From an uncultured Clostridia bacterium (GTDB lineage: Bacteria; Bacillota; Clostridia; TANB77; CAG-508), in contig CALYAM010000003.1 of assembly GCA_944393565.1 (NCBI GenBank), forward strand, positions 1-38,443: 38,443 nt of DNA. The letters run 5' to 3'. Position numbers and translations under genes: made by a program. Below the pieces are notes generated by a model. The model was not told the origin of the DNA. It made no database searches and worked only from the letters and a program-made list of their open reading frames with translations. This document shows positions 1-8,389 of this stretch, one piece after another. The first letter of the stretch is position 1, and the number at the start of each line of letters is the position of its first letter.

Positions 1-64
1 ACTTGCATGTCTTATGTGCGCCGCCAGCGTTTATCCTGAGCCAGGATCAAACTCTCTTGTTCTT
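1..64 (-). rRNA. 16S ribosomal RNA, 5' end (partial)
   Basis: The reverse complement contains the universal start of 16S rRNA, AGAGTTTGATCCTGGCTCAG, followed by the usual GGCGGCG segment and GCAAGT. Only the first ~60 nt of the gene lie in the window. It is transcribed leftward off the edge. The exact mature 5' end is set by analogy to other 16S genes and is uncertain by a few bases. Tandem promoters lie to the right. Confidence 0.96.
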
Positions 65-212
65 TTCTTCTTATTTTCGTCTCTTCTTGACTCTTTTTTT
101 CTTGTCTCGTTTTGAAATACTTCGTATTTCCGCTTGGTCTCTTAAAGGATTTTATTGTTTACTTTTCAATGTGCTTTTTTAAGTTCTTTGTTCTTCGCCA
201 AAGACGAATTTT

Positions 213-241
213 ATTATACTACCTAAAAATACAAATGTCAA
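213..241 (-). promoter_or_regulatory. rRNA operon promoter P2 (sigma-A)
   Basis: On the minus strand TTGACA (236-241) and TATAAT (213-218) are separated by exactly 17 bp. Both hexamers are perfect consensus, as expected for an rRNA promoter. The start would fall near 206, about 140 nt before the 16S gene. The leader then contains a boxA-like stretch (near 169-184 in plus coordinates). Confidence 0.9.
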
Positions 242-280
242 CACTTTTGTGAAATATTTTTGATTAAAAAATGACAAAAT

Positions 281-342
281 AAAAATTAGTAATTGCAAGT
301 TTTTATATTATTAATTTTGCTTATAAATTATTACTAATTTTT
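281..342. repeat. inverted repeat between rRNA promoters P1 and P2
   Basis: AAAAATTAGTAAT (281-293) is repeated inverted as ATTACTAATTTTT (330-342), giving a 13-bp stem and a 36-nt A/T-rich loop. A transcript from P1 would cross it before P2. The leftward ylmC gene (460-694) also reads toward it, so it may serve as its weak terminator. Confidence 0.4.
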
Positions 343-394
343 TCTTTAATATGTGCTTTTTTAAGTGTCTTCTCTTGTTTTTTGGTACATATTT

Positions 395-424
395 ATGATA
401 ACATAAGTTAATTATAAAAGTCAA
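395..424 (-). promoter_or_regulatory. rRNA operon promoter P1 (sigma-A)
   Basis: On the minus strand TTGACT (419-424) and TATCAT (395-400) are 18 bp apart. It lies ~180 bp upstream of P2 and is followed by the same 16-bp leader element, so it looks like a second rRNA promoter. Hexamers are less perfect than in P2. Confidence 0.65.
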
Positions 425-459
425 TAGTTTTTAAACTTTTTATGTTTACTTTTTACTCT

Positions 460-694
460 TTATAGTTCCACTAATATAATATCATCTCCTATGCATTTTA
501 TGTTTTGCCAAGGAATAACTATATCATTCCCTCCAGAGAAAACATTTAAAAATTTATTAGCCCCTGGTACTATTATTGATGTAATTGTTCCTGTTTCCAA
601 ATTTGCTGTTACATCTTGTACAAAACCGTAGTCTTTTTCCATCTACTATGTTAATTACTTCCTTATGTCTAAAATCTAATCCCTTTCCTGCCAT
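460..694 (-). CDS. ylmC: YlmC/YmxH family PRC-barrel protein, split by a +1 frameshift at CGG
   Basis: Small PRC-barrel-like protein of the YlmC/YmxH sporulation-associated family; its molecular role is poorly known. Start ATG at 694 follows a GGAGGG site. The first frame reads MAGKGLDFRHKEVINIV then DGKRL and meets an in-frame CGG (626-628), after which similarity jumps to the +1 frame: GFVQDVTANLETGTI, then IIVPGANKF and IVIPWQNIKCIGDD, all family-typical. Dropping one base joins DGKRL to GFVQDV and gives 77 residues, the normal size. Loss of one A from the run at 634-638 would also restore length (DGKDYG) but fits the family's DGKRLG consensus less well. It follows sigG, as in Bacillus subtilis. 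Either the gene is read by +1 frameshifting, it is newly broken, or the sequence has an error. Confidence 0.8.
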
Positions 695-746
695 TATTTA
701 TCCCTCCAGTTTTTATATAATTATATTCATCTTTCTTAGTAAAATG

Positions 747-775
747 AATAGAAGTTGGAAATTCCAACTTCTATT
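747..775 (-). terminator. hairpin at the end of sigG
   Basis: AATAGAAGTTGGAA (747-760) pairs perfectly with TTCCAACTTCTATT (762-775), a 14-bp stem with a one-base centre that overlaps the sigG stop codon (771-773). The minus-strand 3' side is T-rich but has no long U tract, so it may be an attenuator between sigG and ylmC rather than a full stop. Confidence 0.55.
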
Positions 776-1544
776 GATATGTTTTTCTTATTCTTTCTAT
801 TGCACTTTTTTCCAGTCTTGAAACCTGGGCTTGTGATATTCCAATTTCTTCTGCCACTTCCATTTGCGTTCTTCCGTCAAAAAAGCGTTTTGTTACTATC
901 ATTTTTTCACGCGGATTTAATGTTTTCATTGCTTCGGCTAAGCTTAAGTTCTCAGCCCATCCTTCTTCTGTGTTTTTGCTGTCACTTATTTGATCCATTA
1001 CATATATGCTATCTGTTCCATCATTATATACAGGTTCCTGCAACGAAACTGGGGATTGTATTGCATCTAGGCTAAACACAATCTCTTCTTTTTCAACTTC
1101 TAATGCTTTTGCTATTTCGTCTATACTAGGTTCTTTTTGTGTTTCTTTTAAATTTTTTTCCTTGTATTGTATAACCTTATATGCTAAGTCACGTACAGAT
1201 CTACTTACTCTTACCATATTATTATCTCTTAGATATCTTCTAATTTCTCCTATAATCATAGGAACTGCATATGTTGAAAATTGAACATTGAGGCTCATAT
1301 CAAAATTATCAATTGCTTTTATTAGTCCAATACATCCTACTTGAAATAAGTCATCTACATTTTCTCCTCTTCCTCCAAATCTTTGAATAACACTTAATAC
1401 TAGTCTTAGGTTTCCATGTATAAATTTATCACGTGCTTTACTATCTCCTTGTTTTATTTTAATAAGTAGTTCTTCTTTTTCTTTATTTGTAAGCACAGGT
1501 AATTTTGAGGTATTTACTCCACAAATTTCTACCTTGCTTATCAT
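771..1544 (-). CDS. sigG: RNA polymerase sporulation sigma factor SigG (late forespore)
   Basis: Sigma-G directs late forespore transcription after engulfment. The 257-residue protein (about 260 in B. subtilis) has region 2 near residues 40-110 (HGNLRLVLSVIQRFGG, GCIGLIKAIDNFD, GEIRRYLRDNN) and region 4.2 at the C-terminus with a helix-turn-helix (MEVAEEIGISQAQVSRLEKS). The N-terminus VEICGVNTSKLPVLTNKEKEELL is SigG-like, and no cleavable pro-sequence is seen, unlike SigE. Start ATG at 1544 follows GGAGGGT. It sits directly downstream of sigE in the conserved spoIIGA-sigE-sigG order. A forespore-type promoter candidate lies in the 68-bp gap upstream, matching the known autoregulation of sigG in Bacillus. 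Confidence 0.96.
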   Translation of the reverse strand: MISKVEICGVNTSKLPVLTNKEKEELLIKIKQGDSKARDKFIHGNLRLVLSVIQRFGGRGENVDDLFQVGCIGLIKAIDNFDMSLNVQFSTYAVPMIIGEIRRYLRDNNMVRVSRSVRDLAYKVIQYKEKNLKETQKEPSIDEIAKALEVEKEEIVFSLDAIQSPVSLQEPVYNDGTDSIYVMDQISDSKNTEEGWAENLSLAEAMKTLNPREKMIVTKRFFDGRTQMEVAEEIGISQAQVSRLEKSAIERIRKTYQ

Positions 1545-1578
1545 TTATAAATACCCTCCTTTTTTTATGTTTTAATAA

Positions 1579-1609
1579 AAGTATTTCCAAAGGAAAGTAT
1601 TTATATTCA
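1579..1609 (-). promoter_or_regulatory. candidate sigma-F/sigma-G promoter of sigG
   Basis: On the minus strand TGAATA (1604-1609) and AATACTT (1579-1585) are separated by 18 bp. The forespore sigma consensus, as I recall it, is TGAATA then CATACTA with 17-18 bp between; the -35 matches fully and the -10 at 5 of 7. The site lies ~35 bp upstream of the sigG start. Confidence 0.5.
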
Positions 1610-1612
1610 ATT

Positions 1613-2344
1613 TCATCCCGTTTTGCTCATAATATCTTTTTTCATCTTTCCAATTATTTTCTTTTCTAATCTTGAAATATAGCTTTGCGATATTCCAAGT
1701 ATATCTGCAACTTCTTTTTGTGTTTTTTCATTACCACTTTCAAGTCCAAATCTAAGTTCCATAATGTTTTTTTCTCTACGATTTAATTTATCTATTGATG
1801 CTTTTAACAATCGTTTATCTACTTCATCTTCTATTCCTCTAGATGTAATATCAGGGTCTGTGCCTAATATATCTGAAAGTAATAGTTCATTTCCGTCGCC
1901 ATCTTGGTTTAATGGTTCATCTATTGATATTTCACTCTTTATTCTATTACTTCTTCTTAAGTACATTAATATTTCATTTTCAATGCAACGTGAAGAATAT
2001 GTTGCTAATTTTATATTCTTGTCTGTATTAAACGTATTTATCGCTTTCATAAGGCCAATAGTTCCTATTGAAATAAGGTCTTCTAATCCAACACCCGTAT
2101 TTTCAAACTTTTTAGCTATATATACTACTAGCCTTAGATTTCTTTCTACTAATATTTGCCTTGCTTCAAAATCATCATTTGATAACTCATTTAGGAGTTT
2201 TTCTTCTTCCTCAGGTGTAAGTGGGGGTGGTAACACTTGGCTCCCACCTATATAATAAATAGGAAAATTTTCTATCTCATATTTTTCAATACATTTTGCA
2301 TAAAATGTGTTAAAACTGTTTTTGAGCAAATCTAGTAAATTCAC
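1613..2344 (-). CDS. sigE: RNA polymerase sporulation sigma factor SigE (early mother cell, pro-protein)
   Basis: Sigma-E drives early mother-cell gene expression. The 243-residue protein closely follows Bacillus SigE (239 residues): [21 protein letters not shown], region 2 [18 protein letters not shown] and [46 protein letters not shown], and region 4.2 [20 protein letters not shown]. The first ~29 residues form an amphipathic pro-sequence ahead of YYIGGS, the part removed by SpoIIGA. The start overlaps the end of spoIIGA by 35 bp, so the protease and its substrate are probably translationally coupled. Confidence 0.96.
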   Translation of the reverse strand: MNLLDLLKNSFNTFYAKCIEKYEIENFPIYYIGGSQVLPPPLTPEEEEKLLNELSNDDFEARQILVERNLRLVVYIAKKFENTGVGLEDLISIGTIGLMKAINTFNTDKNIKLATYSSRCIENEILMYLRRSNRIKSEISIDEPLNQDGDGNELLLSDILGTDPDITSRGIEDEVDKRLLKASIDKLNRREKNIMELRFGLESGNEKTQKEVADILGISQSYISRLEKKIIGKMKKDIMSKTG

Positions 2345-3233
2345 TGTTTTCTCTCCTTTCTAATATATCTAGACCAATTAATGCAGTATATAGCCCATTT
2401 TTCGTTAACCTTTGGCTACATATTCCAACTATTACATTTGGTATTATTATTTTTTCTTCTTCTGTACAAATTGCTATATTTTCTGCCTTTATTCCAAGTA
2501 ACATTCCATTTTCTTTTCCTATTGACGAAAAAGGAATTACCCTGAATTTTGGTAAATATTCTTCAAAAGTTTCTATCTTTTCTCCTTTTAAAATTTCAGT
2601 TATATTCTCTAATATTTTCTCTGGTAGTAATTCTTTTAAACTATATTTTTCTACTATTATAACTGGTGCTTTTGTAATTGGTTCTTTTAACATATTTCCT
2701 GTATCAACCATTGCAATCACTTTTGTTTTGTTTTCGCCTATTTGTATTTCGACTTGGCATAGCAATTCTTTTCGAGTTATTTTTCCTTTTATTACTTTAA
2801 AGGCAAATTTTATAATTGCAAAACCAACTATTGCTCCTAATAATACAATCTTTATTGGATATGTACCAATATATATTCCATTTTTCATTAATATATCCTG
2901 CGGTTTTATAAAATATAACAGTGCAAAGGTTATTCCCCCAAATATAAACGAAGTTAAATAAAAAAGTAATAATTGCTTACTTAATGTTTTAATATTTTTG
3001 GGTTTATAAGCCAAATACACCATACATATAGAAAGAATTATTTTCAAAAATAAATTAGAATATATTTCTAATATTTGCATATATGATAAAATTGCATAAA
3101 TAGCTCCTATCGTGCTTGATAATATTATTCTTAATATATTAGGATTTATTTTATATATTACTGCTGTTGCATATAAAATGATGTAATTCATGCATATGTT
3201 TTCAAGTAATACCACATCTAAATAAATTGTCAT
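2310..3233 (-). CDS. spoIIGA: SpoIIGA, pro-sigma-E processing aspartic protease
   Basis: Membrane protease that activates pro-SigE in the mother cell. The 307-residue protein (about 309 in B. subtilis) has five or so hydrophobic membrane segments in the first ~150 residues and a C-terminal protease domain with the aspartic active-site motif [11 protein letters not shown]. Start ATG at 3233 follows AGAAAAGGA. Upstream, ATGACA and TACAAT are 21 bp apart, reminiscent of the long-spacer, Spo0A-dependent spoIIG promoter of Bacillus, but no clear 0A box was found. The gene lies between ftsZ and sigE as in Bacillus. Confidence 0.94.
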   Translation of the reverse strand: MTIYLDVVLLENICMNYIILYATAVIYKINPNILRIILSSTIGAIYAILSYMQILEIYSNLFLKIILSICMVYLAYKPKNIKTLSKQLLLFYLTSFIFGGITFALLYFIKPQDILMKNGIYIGTYPIKIVLLGAIVGFAIIKFAFKVIKGKITRKELLCQVEIQIGENKTKVIAMVDTGNMLKEPITKAPVIIVEKYSLKELLPEKILENITEILKGEKIETFEEYLPKFRVIPFSSIGKENGMLLGIKAENIAICTEEEKIIIPNVIVGICSQRLTKNGLYTALIGLDILERRENSEFTRFAQKQF

Positions 3234-3314
3234 CTTTTTTTCCTTTTCTAATAGCTGTTTGTCTTTTATTGTACTACTGTTTATTTTAAAAAGTTGTCAT
3301 ATCTTAGCATTAAA

Positions 3315-3352
3315 AAAAAGAAATCATCTATTCTTTTCGATGATTTCTTTTT
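3315..3352 (-). terminator. rho-independent terminator after ftsZ
   Basis: AAAAAGAAATCATC (3315-3328) pairs perfectly with GATGATTTCTTTTT (3339-3352), with a 10-nt loop. Read leftward, the stem ends in a run of eight T. It lies 34 bp past the ftsZ stop and separates ftsZ from spoIIGA. Confidence 0.85.
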
Positions 3353-3386
3353 ATTTTTACTATATTAAATTTCTATATGACAAAAT

Positions 3387-4511
3387 TTAACGGTTATTTC
3401 CAAGACCTTTGTTTTTTCTTAAAAAAGATGGTATATCTAAGTCACTTTGCGATGATCCACTATCTGATGGAGTTGGAATAGAATTTATTTTCTTATTCCA
3501 CGTATTTGTAACTAAATTGTCTACCCCAATACTTGATATTGTCTGCTCTTTTTCGAAGCCAGTTGCTATAACTGTAATTACAATTTCATCACCTAATGAG
3601 TCGTCTGTAACTGTACCAAATATAATATTTGCTTCTGGGTCTGCACTTCTTTGTACTAATTCTGCTGCAACGTTTGCTTCATGTAATCCTACATCTGGTC
3701 CTCCTGTAATGTTAATTATAACTCCATTTGCTCCTTCTATTGATGTCTCAAGTAGTGGACTTTGTATAGCCTGTTTTGCTGCATCTTCTGCTCTGTTTTC
3801 ACCACTTGCACGTCCTATACCCATGTGTGCCATTCCTTTATCTAACATAATTGTTTTTACATCTGCAAAATCTAGGTTTATAAGTCCTGGTGTTGCAATT
3901 AAATCCGATATTCCTTGTACACCTTGTCTTAATACATCATCTGCCATTTTGAATGCTTCTATAATTGATGTCTTTCTATCTATTACTTGTAGTAATTTAT
4001 CATTTGGTATTACTACTAATGTATCCACTTTTCCCTTTAGTGCATCTATTCCTCTTTCTGCTTGTGAAAGTCTTTTCTTACCTTCGAATGTAAATGGTTT
4101 TGTAACAACTCCAATTGTTAATATTCCCATTTCCTTTGCTGCTCCTGCTACGATAGGTGCAGCACCTGTTCCTGTTCCTCCTCCCATTCCAGCAGTAACA
4201 AATACCATATCTGCTCCTTTTAATGCTTCTGCTATTTCTGTTTTACTTTCTTCTGCTGCTTGTGAACCTATATCAGGATTTGCTCCAGCACCTAAACCTC
4301 TTGTTATTTTTTCTCCAATTTGAATTCTTGAAGGTGCTTTTGAAAGAAGTAAGGCTTGTCTATCAGTATTAATTGCTATAAATTCTACATTTTTTATTCC
4401 TGCTTCTATCATTCTATTTACTGCATTATTTCCTGCACCACCAACACCAATTACCTTAATATTGGCAGTTCCATCCATCATGTAATTGTTATCATCGCTA
4501 CTATCAAACAT
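3387..4511 (-). CDS. ftsZ: cell division protein FtsZ
   Basis: Tubulin-like GTPase that forms the cytokinetic Z ring. The 374-residue protein (about 382 in B. subtilis) shows the N-terminal GTP-binding loop [17 protein letters not shown] near residue 20, the tubulin signature [12 protein letters not shown] near residue 110, and the T7 synergy-loop region [11 protein letters not shown] near residue 210. The conserved C-terminal tail is [13 protein letters not shown], the FtsA/SepF-binding peptide. The start follows AAGGAGGAGT with good spacing. It lies 71 bp downstream of ftsA, probably one transcript, and ends in a strong terminator. Confidence 0.98.
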   Translation of the reverse strand: MFDSSDDNNYMMDGTANIKVIGVGGAGNNAVNRMIEAGIKNVEFIAINTDRQALLLSKAPSRIQIGEKITRGLGAGANPDIGSQAAEESKTEIAEALKGADMVFVTAGMGGGTGTGAAPIVAGAAKEMGILTIGVVTKPFTFEGKKRLSQAERGIDALKGKVDTLVVIPNDKLLQVIDRKTSIIEAFKMADDVLRQGVQGISDLIATPGLINLDFADVKTIMLDKGMAHMGIGRASGENRAEDAAKQAIQSPLLETSIEGANGVIINITGGPDVGLHEANVAAELVQRSADPEANIIFGTVTDDSLGDEIVITVIATGFEKEQTISSIGVDNLVTNTWNKKINSIPTPSDSGSSQSDLDIPSFLRKNKGLGNNR

Positions 4512-4582
4512 AAAATATACTCCTCCTTATTTATATACATGAGTTTCCTCAATTTTTTCATATATATTTATAATTAAATGTT

Positions 4583-5812
4583 TTATGAATAAAAAAAATC
4601 TTTTATTTTTTCCAATGCATTTTTTATAAAGTGTGTTTCTGTTTTAGTGTCAATCCTACTTGATACTGTTTTTGCAAATGGCTTGCCTGCTATATATCTT
4701 ACTAATGCATAACTTGTCCTATAGCCTTGGCCAATTGTACTAATTAATCTTCCTGTTGCAATCTTGACAGGTATATTTAATATAATCTTTCCTGCCATGT
4801 CACTCTTATTTATACTCGTAATTCCCTGTCCTGTCAATATAACATTGTTAATTTTTGATTTTTCTCCTTGTGCTGTAATATCTTTATTTACAAGTGAGAA
4901 GATTTCTTCTATTCTTGCTTCAATGATTTCAATCAATTCAGAGCTTTTTATGGATCTGCTTCTTGAATTTCCTTTGTATGTATTTAATATTATATCATTG
5001 TCATTATCTATAAAAGATTTTAAAGCTAAAGAGTATTGTTTTTTTAGTTTATCAGCTTCTTCTTCTGTTATATTTAATACCAAAGCAATATCTTTTGTTA
5101 TATTGTCTCCACCAAGCGGAATTGTATTTGTGTATGTAAAACTATTTCCTTCAAAAATTCCAATTTCCGTATTTCCGGCTCCTATATCTAGCAACATAAT
5201 GTTGTCTGACATCTCATTGCTATCTAAAACAACGTTTCTTTCTGCAAGTGTGATTGGAACTATCCCATCTACTTCTATTCCTGCTTTTCTAAAAACACTT
5301 GAAATTTGCCTTATGTATTCTTTTTCGGCTAATATAACTTGAGCTTTTAGTGTAAAACTTGAGCTAAGATTGCCTACTGGATCTTCTACAATCATTCCAT
5401 TATCTAAAATAAATTTATCTGGAACAATATCTATTAATGTTTGCTGTTCCGGCATCTCAATATCTTTTATTTGTAATATCGCTGAGCTTACATCTTTTGC
5501 TGAAATTCCTGCATATTTATCTTTTACCTCTTTTACTATACTGTTTTGTACTATTGTTACATATTTACCAGGTATCATGGTATATGCCGAATTGATTTTT
5601 ATATTTGCTTGTTCTTCTGCTTGCTTAATTGTTTTGGAAATGGCAGCTGCTATTTCTTCTTCATTGAAAATTTTGCCTTTTCGCATTCCGCTACACTTTG
5701 ACATTGTATTGCAAACAACTTCAATTTGGTTGAAATTATTTACTTCACCAACTACAGTGCTAACTCGAGATGTACCTATATCTATGCCGACGATGATATC
5801 TCCTATTGCCAA
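4583..5812 (-). CDS. ftsA: cell division protein FtsA
   Basis: Actin-like ATPase that tethers FtsZ to the membrane. The 409-residue protein begins DIIVGIDIGTSRVSTVVGEV (phosphate-1 motif), has LLDIGAGNTEIGIFE (phosphate-2) near residue 205 and VILTGQGI (adenosine motif) near residue 325. The last helix, FIKNALEKIKDFF, is a short amphipathic membrane-targeting helix. The start is TTG at 5812: a GGAGG site is 7 nt upstream and no better ATG fits. It is slightly shorter than B. subtilis FtsA (about 440). A sigma-A promoter lies just upstream. Confidence 0.96.
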   Translation of the reverse strand: MAIGDIIVGIDIGTSRVSTVVGEVNNFNQIEVVCNTMSKCSGMRKGKIFNEEEIAAAISKTIKQAEEQANIKINSAYTMIPGKYVTIVQNSIVKEVKDKYAGISAKDVSSAILQIKDIEMPEQQTLIDIVPDKFILDNGMIVEDPVGNLSSSFTLKAQVILAEKEYIRQISSVFRKAGIEVDGIVPITLAERNVVLDSNEMSDNIMLLDIGAGNTEIGIFEGNSFTYTNTIPLGGDNITKDIALVLNITEEEADKLKKQYSLALKSFIDNDNDIILNTYKGNSRSRSIKSSELIEIIEARIEEIFSLVNKDITAQGEKSKINNVILTGQGITSINKSDMAGKIILNIPVKIATGRLISTIGQGYRTSYALVRYIAGKPFAKTVSSRIDTKTETHFIKNALEKIKDFFYS

Positions 5813-5851
5813 GTTAATTCCTCCATTTCCACCATATTTTTTCTAGTCCTT

Positions 5852-5880
5852 AGAATATTATATTTTTTAAAAAAAGTCAA
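5852..5880 (-). promoter_or_regulatory. sigma-A promoter of ftsA-ftsZ
   Basis: On the minus strand TTGACT (5875-5880) and TATTCT (5852-5857) are separated by 17 bp. The spacer is T6 then A6. The start would fall near 5845, giving a ~33-nt leader to the ftsA TTG codon. Confidence 0.75.
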
Positions 5881-5908
5881 TAGAATTTGTTATATTTTCG
5901 TAATATTT

Positions 5909-5927
5909 TTGTAACAGTATTGTAACA
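5909..5927. repeat. paired TTGTAACA repeats upstream of the ftsA promoter
   Basis: TTGTAACA occurs at 5909-5916 and 5920-5927, 11 bp start to start, i.e. one helical turn, about 30 bp upstream of the ftsA -35. Such phasing suggests a dimeric regulator site. No regulator is identified. Confidence 0.4.
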
Positions 5928-6003
5928 AATATCGTAAAGCTTTGTGTTCATGCATTACATCATTTTATGAGTTATTGCCTTTTAAAAAAAGGCTAAAATT
6001 ATT

Positions 6004-6029
6004 GAAGTGAACATTTTGGGGTTCACTTC
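6004..6029 (-). terminator. hairpin after the 427-residue gene
   Basis: GAAGTGAAC (6004-6012) pairs perfectly with GTTCACTTC (6021-6029) around an 8-nt loop, immediately past the stop codon at 6031-6033. The following leftward sequence is only moderately T-rich. Confidence 0.6.
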
Positions 6030-6030
6030 A

Positions 6031-7314
6031 TTATCTGCCTTCTTTTTCTTTTTTTCTTCTGTCTAATTTTGGTTTTTCTTCTTTTCCTAATCTAAAATTT
6101 GTAATATCTACTACATAGTTGTCTGAAACATCTCCTGGAATTTCCAAGAACTTTATTCCTCTTGAGTAATATTGGCTTACTAAGAAAAGTGCTTTTAATT
6201 TGTTATTTATACTATGTTTTTGCACTTTATCTAGTTCCTCCATCCTAACCTTCCAATTTGTATTACATTCAATTATTTCTTGCCTAAGTTCATCTGTTAA
6301 AGAAAAATTTGAGTCTTCTAACAAACTCTCGACTCTATCTTCTTTTACTGCGCTAAATATTTCTTGTACAAGCTCTTCTGCCTCTTTACTTCCTAATTTA
6401 GCCCCTTTAAGTTTATTAATTATATCATATCTTTTTGTTTGCAAATACATTCGTTCTTCTGTTTTCTTTTTAGCTAGATATTGCAATATAAAGTAATCAG
6501 GCATGCATATCTTTTTAATTCCTCTTGTTTTAGCTTCTCCAATAAAATCAAGTAAACTAATTATTGCCAGTGGTTCAATTCCTCTTCCTTTTACAGCTTT
6601 TCGTAAATTTTTTATTGTATCATTTTCATTAGCTCTATTATGCAGTTGCTGAATAGCATATATATATGCTTTATCTCCTTCAATACCATAACATATAGAA
6701 GGTAAATACTGTTTTTTTCCGTTTTCATCTATGGTAAATAAAGTATATTGAAAAGGTGTTTCTCTTTCTTCTATTGCCTCTTCTACGGTCCTCCATAATT
6801 TGGGTATTTTTGTTTGTTCTGGTTTTTTTAAATCTTCCCACTGATTTTCTGTAAGAAAATTTGTATATCTTTTTAAAAAAGTGATTGGATTTTCAAAATC
6901 ATTTCTTGTTGCATTTGTCCATATATATGACATAGCAAAAAGCATTATATCTTTCCTTTCTTCAGCAATAGCTGGAGTTGTCCACATTATATTTTTACTC
7001 AAATATGTTGTAGTATATTCATATAAAGCGTCTTTAAATCCATCTACGTTACTTATTTTAATTATAGGAAATTTTTCTTCACATATTTTTTCTCTTAGCT
7101 GTTTTTCTTTATCTCTTTCTTTAAATGTTTTGTTTCCAAAAAATACTGTATCTCTCTTTTGGGAATATTCCAGTAGATTGTTTTGGCTTAATTTATCATC
7201 ATTGATTATTGCATTTATTGGAAGTAATAGCTCTTCACCATTAATGTATACTTCTCCTTTTCCACATACTTCTTTTAAAAAAATTTTTAATATTTCGTTT
7301 TTGCCCGCTTCCAC
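6031..7314 (-). CDS. unrecognised 427-residue protein between sbp and ftsA
   Basis: I do not recognise this family. The start GTG at 7314 is two bases past the sbp stop (7316-7318), so the two are coupled. The protein is charged and soluble-looking: no signal peptide or membrane segment, a Lys/Glu-rich C-terminal tail (EEKPKLDRRKKEKEGR), an RN/QN-rich middle (IQQLHNRANENDTIKNLRKAV) and a helical region near residues 285-380. No nucleotide-binding loop or catalytic motif is apparent. In Bacillus sbp is followed directly by ftsA, so this gene is an addition to the cluster. A terminator after it and a new promoter for ftsA separate it from the division genes. Confidence 0.85.
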   Translation of the reverse strand: MEAGKNEILKIFLKEVCGKGEVYINGEELLLPINAIINDDKLSQNNLLEYSQKRDTVFFGNKTFKERDKEKQLREKICEEKFPIIKISNVDGFKDALYEYTTTYLSKNIMWTTPAIAEERKDIMLFAMSYIWTNATRNDFENPITFLKRYTNFLTENQWEDLKKPEQTKIPKLWRTVEEAIEERETPFQYTLFTIDENGKKQYLPSICYGIEGDKAYIYAIQQLHNRANENDTIKNLRKAVKGRGIEPLAIISLLDFIGEAKTRGIKKICMPDYFILQYLAKKKTEERMYLQTKRYDIINKLKGAKLGSKEAEELVQEIFSAVKEDRVESLLEDSNFSLTDELRQEIIECNTNWKVRMEELDKVQKHSINNKLKALFLVSQYYSRGIKFLEIPGDVSDNYVVDITNFRLGKEEKPKLDRRKKEKEGR

Positions 7315-7315
7315 T

Positions 7316-7673
7316 CTAGTTATTTCCTTTCTTTTTGTTCCATCTTTCTATAAAATATCTTCGAATAATAGATAAATTAGTAAACATTCTACCAACAAAT
7401 ACAATAACTGCAGCAAGATATATATCAACATTTAGTTTTTGGCCTAAGTATGTAAGTAAGATTGATAGTACTGCATTTCCGAAAAAACCTGAAGTAAATA
7501 TTTTTATATCAAAATTTCCTTTTACAACAGATGTAATTCCACCAAATACTGAGTCAAGTGCTGCAATTATTGCAATTGCAAGATAACTCGAATATGTATA
7601 CGAAATAATTGGTGCATTTATTCCGAAGTAGTGCGCCTATTACACATCCTACTAAAATAGCTATAAATATCAT
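7316..7673 (-). CDS. sbp: Sbp small basic membrane protein (DUF1290), split by a +1 frameshift at CGG
   Basis: Homologue of the small basic protein encoded before ftsA in Bacillus; function unknown. Start ATG at 7673 overlaps the stop of the upstream DUF881 gene (ATGA-type). The first frame reads MIFIAILVGCVIGALL and meets in-frame CGG (7623-7625). Family similarity continues in the +1 frame: GINAPIISYTYSSYLAIAII, AALDSVFGGI, FTSGFFGNAVLSILLTYLG, DIYLAAVIVFVGRMFTNLSIIRRYF, ending at TAG 7316-7318. Reading through gives 118 residues with three hydrophobic segments, the usual size. In the zero frame translation would stop after ~38 residues. Synteny is perfect, so the gene is expected to be functional. 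Confidence 0.85.
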
Positions 7674-8374
7674 TGTTTTTTTACCTCCTCAGCATATTCA
7701 AAAGTCATATCTACTGTTGATGCTTTTATAGTAATGTTATCTTGCCTTTCTATAACCCCTGTTTTATCGTTACTTTTTATTACATAATCCATGTAGCCAT
7801 ATGTTTTAAGAGTAAGTCCACTTTCCAAATATGTCTGATCCCCAATTGCTTTTATCACATACGGTGATGTCACTGGTGATGAATCAATTCTTATAAGACC
7901 ATTTGCAATCCATTTTATATCTGTCATTGCTGTTATTCTAATATCATTTATTGAAATTGCTTCTGCTCCTGCTAGTCTCAGTTCATTTACAAGTTTATAT
8001 AAATCATATGCATCAATATATGCCATATCATTATCTTTTAGTGTTACAACAATTCCGCTTCCTGTTACATCAGTTTTTCCTAGTTTTATCATTGCTTGAT
8101 TTAATTCTTCTTTCAGTAGCTTTGAACTTTCTTCGTTATTTGCCATTGTTTGTTCATATTCAGAGATTTTTGCTTTGGTTTCCTCAAGTAATTTACTTGC
8201 CTCTTCATATTTTGTTTTCCAACTTGAAAGTTCCGCTCTTAGCTCTGTTTCTCTCATAGTTTCTAATGCTTCAATGTCTGTTTCTTCTATTGTTCTAAAT
8301 TGCATTAACATAACACATACAAGCAATGCTATCATTGCACCAATTGTTACTATTATAGTTCCTTTTCCTTTCAA
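7670..8374 (-). CDS. DUF881 family protein (YlxW/YlxX-like), second copy
   Basis: DUF881 protein of the division cluster; such genes sit between ftsQ/divIB and sbp in Bacillus (ylxW, ylxX). The 234-residue protein has one N-terminal membrane anchor (residues 7-26, IIVTIGAMIALLVCVMLMQF), a coiled coil around 35-95 rich in Glu/Lys, and the DUF881 core with GKTDVTGSGIVVTLKDND, ISINDIRIT and VIKAIGD. It is a neighbouring paralogue of 8390-9115 at 16 bp spacing. The stop overlaps the sbp start. The role is probably at the membrane near the divisome, which is inference. Confidence 0.9.
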   Translation of the reverse strand: MKGKGTIIVTIGAMIALLVCVMLMQFRTIEETDIEALETMRETELRAELSSWKTKYEEASKLLEETKAKISEYEQTMANNEESSKLLKEELNQAMIKLGKTDVTGSGIVVTLKDNDMAYIDAYDLYKLVNELRLAGAEAISINDIRITAMTDIKWIANGLIRIDSSPVTSPYVIKAIGDQTYLESGLTLKTYGYMDYVIKSNDKTGVIERQDNITIKASTVDMTFEYAEEVKKQ

Positions 8375-8389
8375 AATATATCACCTTAC

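Larger units (their letters stand above)
169..366 (-). repeat. duplicated 16-bp rRNA leader element
   Basis: The 16-bp string ATGTGCTTTTTTAAGT occurs at 169-184 and again at 351-366, once downstream of each rRNA promoter when read on the minus strand (ACTTAAAAAAGCACAT). Its position just after each start suggests a leader or antitermination (boxA-like) element copied with the promoter. Function is inferred from position only. Confidence 0.6.

Noticed and set aside
3234-3310. Spo0A boxes upstream of spoIIGA
   Set aside because: A long-spacer promoter-like pair is present (ATGACA, 21 bp, TACAAT), but no sequence close to the 0A box TGTCGAA was found, so I did not list it as a feature.
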